Shown here piece after piece: positions 5,786 to 6,583 of a stretch of 6,583 nt of DNA (positions are counted from its first letter, which is position 1; the number at the start of each line of letters is the position of its first letter). This DNA comes from Rickettsia endosymbiont of Ixodes persulcatus. Lineage in GTDB: Bacteria; Pseudomonadota; Alphaproteobacteria; Rickettsiales; Rickettsiaceae. A program made the position numbers and the translations under genes. The notes below the pieces were generated by a model. It ran no database searches and was not told where the DNA came from. It saw nothing but the letters and a program-made list of their open reading frames with translations. The stretch covers positions 1 to 6,583 of the forward strand of contig JAPYLE010000061.1 of the NCBI GenBank assembly GCA_027293795.1, written 5' to 3'.

Positions 5786-5820
5786 AAAAATGCTAAAGAT
5801 TTAGCATTTTTTAATTTTTT
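5786..5820. terminator. probable intrinsic terminator between glnQ and the proP remnant
   Basis: An 11-bp stem (AAAAATGCTAA at 5786-5796 against 5801-5811) with an AGAT loop is followed on the + strand by T-rich sequence through 5820. On the - strand the stem is followed by TTTTTATTCTT, so it could stop transcripts from both sides of this convergent junction. The stem is A/T-rich, with only one TGC/GCA core. It is the best terminator candidate for the hydrolase-glnQ transcript, about 170 bp after the glnQ stop. Confidence 0.6.
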
Positions 5821-6446
5821 TGGATTGCCACGCTGCTTTCAGTTGCTCGCAATGACGATTTGGTATCCACGCAACACCGCCTATGTGATCCAAGACATAT
5901 AAAAATAGGATAGACAGATACAATTAATAATATAATACCCCATATTAGCACAGGACGACGTCCGATTTTATCAGAAATATATGCCGATATCGGTAATACA
6001 ATCATCATTACGATTAATATTATACTACTAACAATTGTACTTTGCTGACTAGTATAACTGAGTGTTTGCATAAAATTACCGATAAAAACCGTAGAAGTAT
6101 AAAAAGGAGCAGTTACGGTAATATAGATTCCAAGCGCTACTATTAATTCTTTCGGATATTTGGTTAATGTTTCACGCAAAGGAAAGTGTGCTAAGCGTCA
6201 GCTCTCTCTAGCTTTTTTATAAATAGGACTTTCTGCTAGTTTTTTCTAATATATAAACCTACGGAGCTAATAAATAAACCGGCAATAAAAGGTATTCTCC
6301 AGCCCCATTCAAAAAGCATTTCAGCAGACATAAAATAAGAAAAACCGACTGCTGTACCAAGTCCAAGGAGCATACCGCCGCACATACTAACAAATGAGCT
6401 ACTACCTGCAAGTCCTCGCTCTTCTGTTGAAGCATGTTCTACAATA
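5811..6446 (-). pseudogene. proP: proP-like MFS transporter remnant, multiply broken
   Basis: This is the middle part of a major-facilitator transporter of the metabolite:H+ symporter (ProP-like) group. From the IS junction the frame encodes IVEHASTEERGLAG, a helix, EWGWRIPFIAGLF and a second helix ending YIRKN, then meets TAG (6236-6238). Homology continues in another frame from 6239 (LAESPIYKKARES), implying one lost base in the A6 tract at 6240-6245. That frame meets TGA at 6198-6200 and resumes as PLRETLTKYPKELIVALGIY, two helices, the MFS motif SDKIGRRPVL and a further helix to about 5900. After YPIF the frame enters a palindromic repeat and stops at 5811-5813. The N-terminal half is cut off by the IS and the last helices are missing. 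The Met at 6177-6179 is internal to the family sequence, so the longest open stretch is not a gene. Confidence 0.85.
5821..5878 (-). repeat. palindromic repeat inserted in the proP-like pseudogene
   Basis: Read on the - strand it runs GTTGCGTGGATACC ... CGTCATTGCGAGC ... GCGTGGCAATCCA, wording I recognise as a common dispersed rickettsial repeat. ATTGC (5824-5828) and GCAAT (5849-5853) form short inverted arms. It is read through in frame at the end of the transporter remnant, giving about 20 residues ending RATESSVAIQKN before a stop at the edge of the terminator. Its GTTGCGTGGAT start resembles the ends of the other two repeats at 1610 and 3480. Confidence 0.65.
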
Positions 6447-6583
6447 TATAGCTAGACCATAGTAAATAGGTACATACTATGCTAATATATATGTTATAAA
6501 TAATAATAAATAAGTTATGGCAAGCAGTTACAGTTACGATTTAAGAATGAAACTATTCAAAGCTCTAGATGATGTGCTCTCAA
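6447..6583 (+). mobile_element. 5' end of an IS630-type insertion sequence, right copy
   Basis: These 137 bases are the reverse complement of bases 4-140 with one mismatch. The copy reads rightward out of the window: TATAGCTAGACC tip, about 65 bp of A/T-rich leader, then the transposase start. Inside the leader, ATAGTA (from 6459) and TACTAT are inverted, part of a longer imperfect terminal structure. It truncates the proP-like remnant on its left. The TA content at the tip fits insertion at TA, but the exact boundary is ambiguous by 2-4 bp. Confidence 0.8.
6517..6583 (+). CDS. IS630-type transposase, N-terminal fragment (right copy)
   Basis: ATG at 6517 opens a frame of 22 codons that runs off the right edge. 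It begins MASSYSYDLRMKLFKALDD, the helix-turn-helix start typical of IS630-type transposases; the DDE catalytic region is outside the window. The only difference from the left copy is Ser4 (AGT) instead of Asn4 (AAT). A TATAAA at about 6495 may serve as a -10 element; no Shine-Dalgarno sequence is visible. Confidence 0.7.
   Translation, partial: MASSYSYDLRMKLFKALDDVLS

Noticed and set aside
5811..6179. A 122-residue MFS protein as a functional gene
   Set aside because: Its Met is internal to the family, most of the transporter is missing, and the tail is a repeat; it is the longest open part of a pseudogene.
1..6583. Composite transposon carrying dapE to glnQ as cargo
   Set aside because: The inner genes are ordinary housekeeping genes and each IS interrupts a different native gene, which fits two separate insertions or contig edges better than mobilised cargo.

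Overview
The window looks like part of a Rickettsia chromosome, of a lineage rich in insertion sequences and decaying genes. The evidence is the low-GC, A/T-ending codon use; near-canonical rickettsial dapE, holC, lptF and glnQ-type proteins; and several palindromic repeats of the rickettsial kind, two of which are read through inside reading frames. The genus call rests on recognising protein families and repeats, not on a database search; the species is not resolved.

Layout. Both ends are the 5' end of the same IS630-type insertion sequence in opposite orientation: bases 4-140 and 6447-6583 are reverse complements with one difference in 137. Both transposase genes point outward and are cut by the window edges. 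Inside the left copy is a nhaA (Na+/H+ antiporter) fragment broken by the IS. Then come dapE (lysine/peptidoglycan precursor synthesis), an 83-bp palindromic repeat, tRNA-Leu(UAG) and holC (DNA polymerase III chi), all on the + strand. The lptF (LPS export permease) gene, preceded by a PAP2-type phosphatase, runs on the - strand and converges on holC with a 2-bp gap. A PhnP-like metallo-beta-lactamase-fold hydrolase and a GlnQ-type ABC ATPase form a tight + strand pair that diverges from the PAP2 gene across only 14 bp. After glnQ lies a roughly 260-bp cluster of hairpins with a probable terminator, then a proP-like transporter pseudogene on the - strand that runs back into the right-hand IS.

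Function. The intact genes are housekeeping: cell-wall precursor supply (DapE), outer-membrane LPS export (LptF, with a possible envelope-lipid phosphatase in the same transcript), replication (HolC), translation (tRNA-Leu) and probable amino-acid uptake (GlnQ). The two membrane transporters next to the IS copies are broken, consistent with reductive evolution. I see no defence system, toxin-antitoxin pair, CRISPR array or clearly new system. The most unusual material is the repeat biology: palindromic repeats that encode protein tails, a dense hairpin cluster, and the inverted IS pair that bounds the segment.
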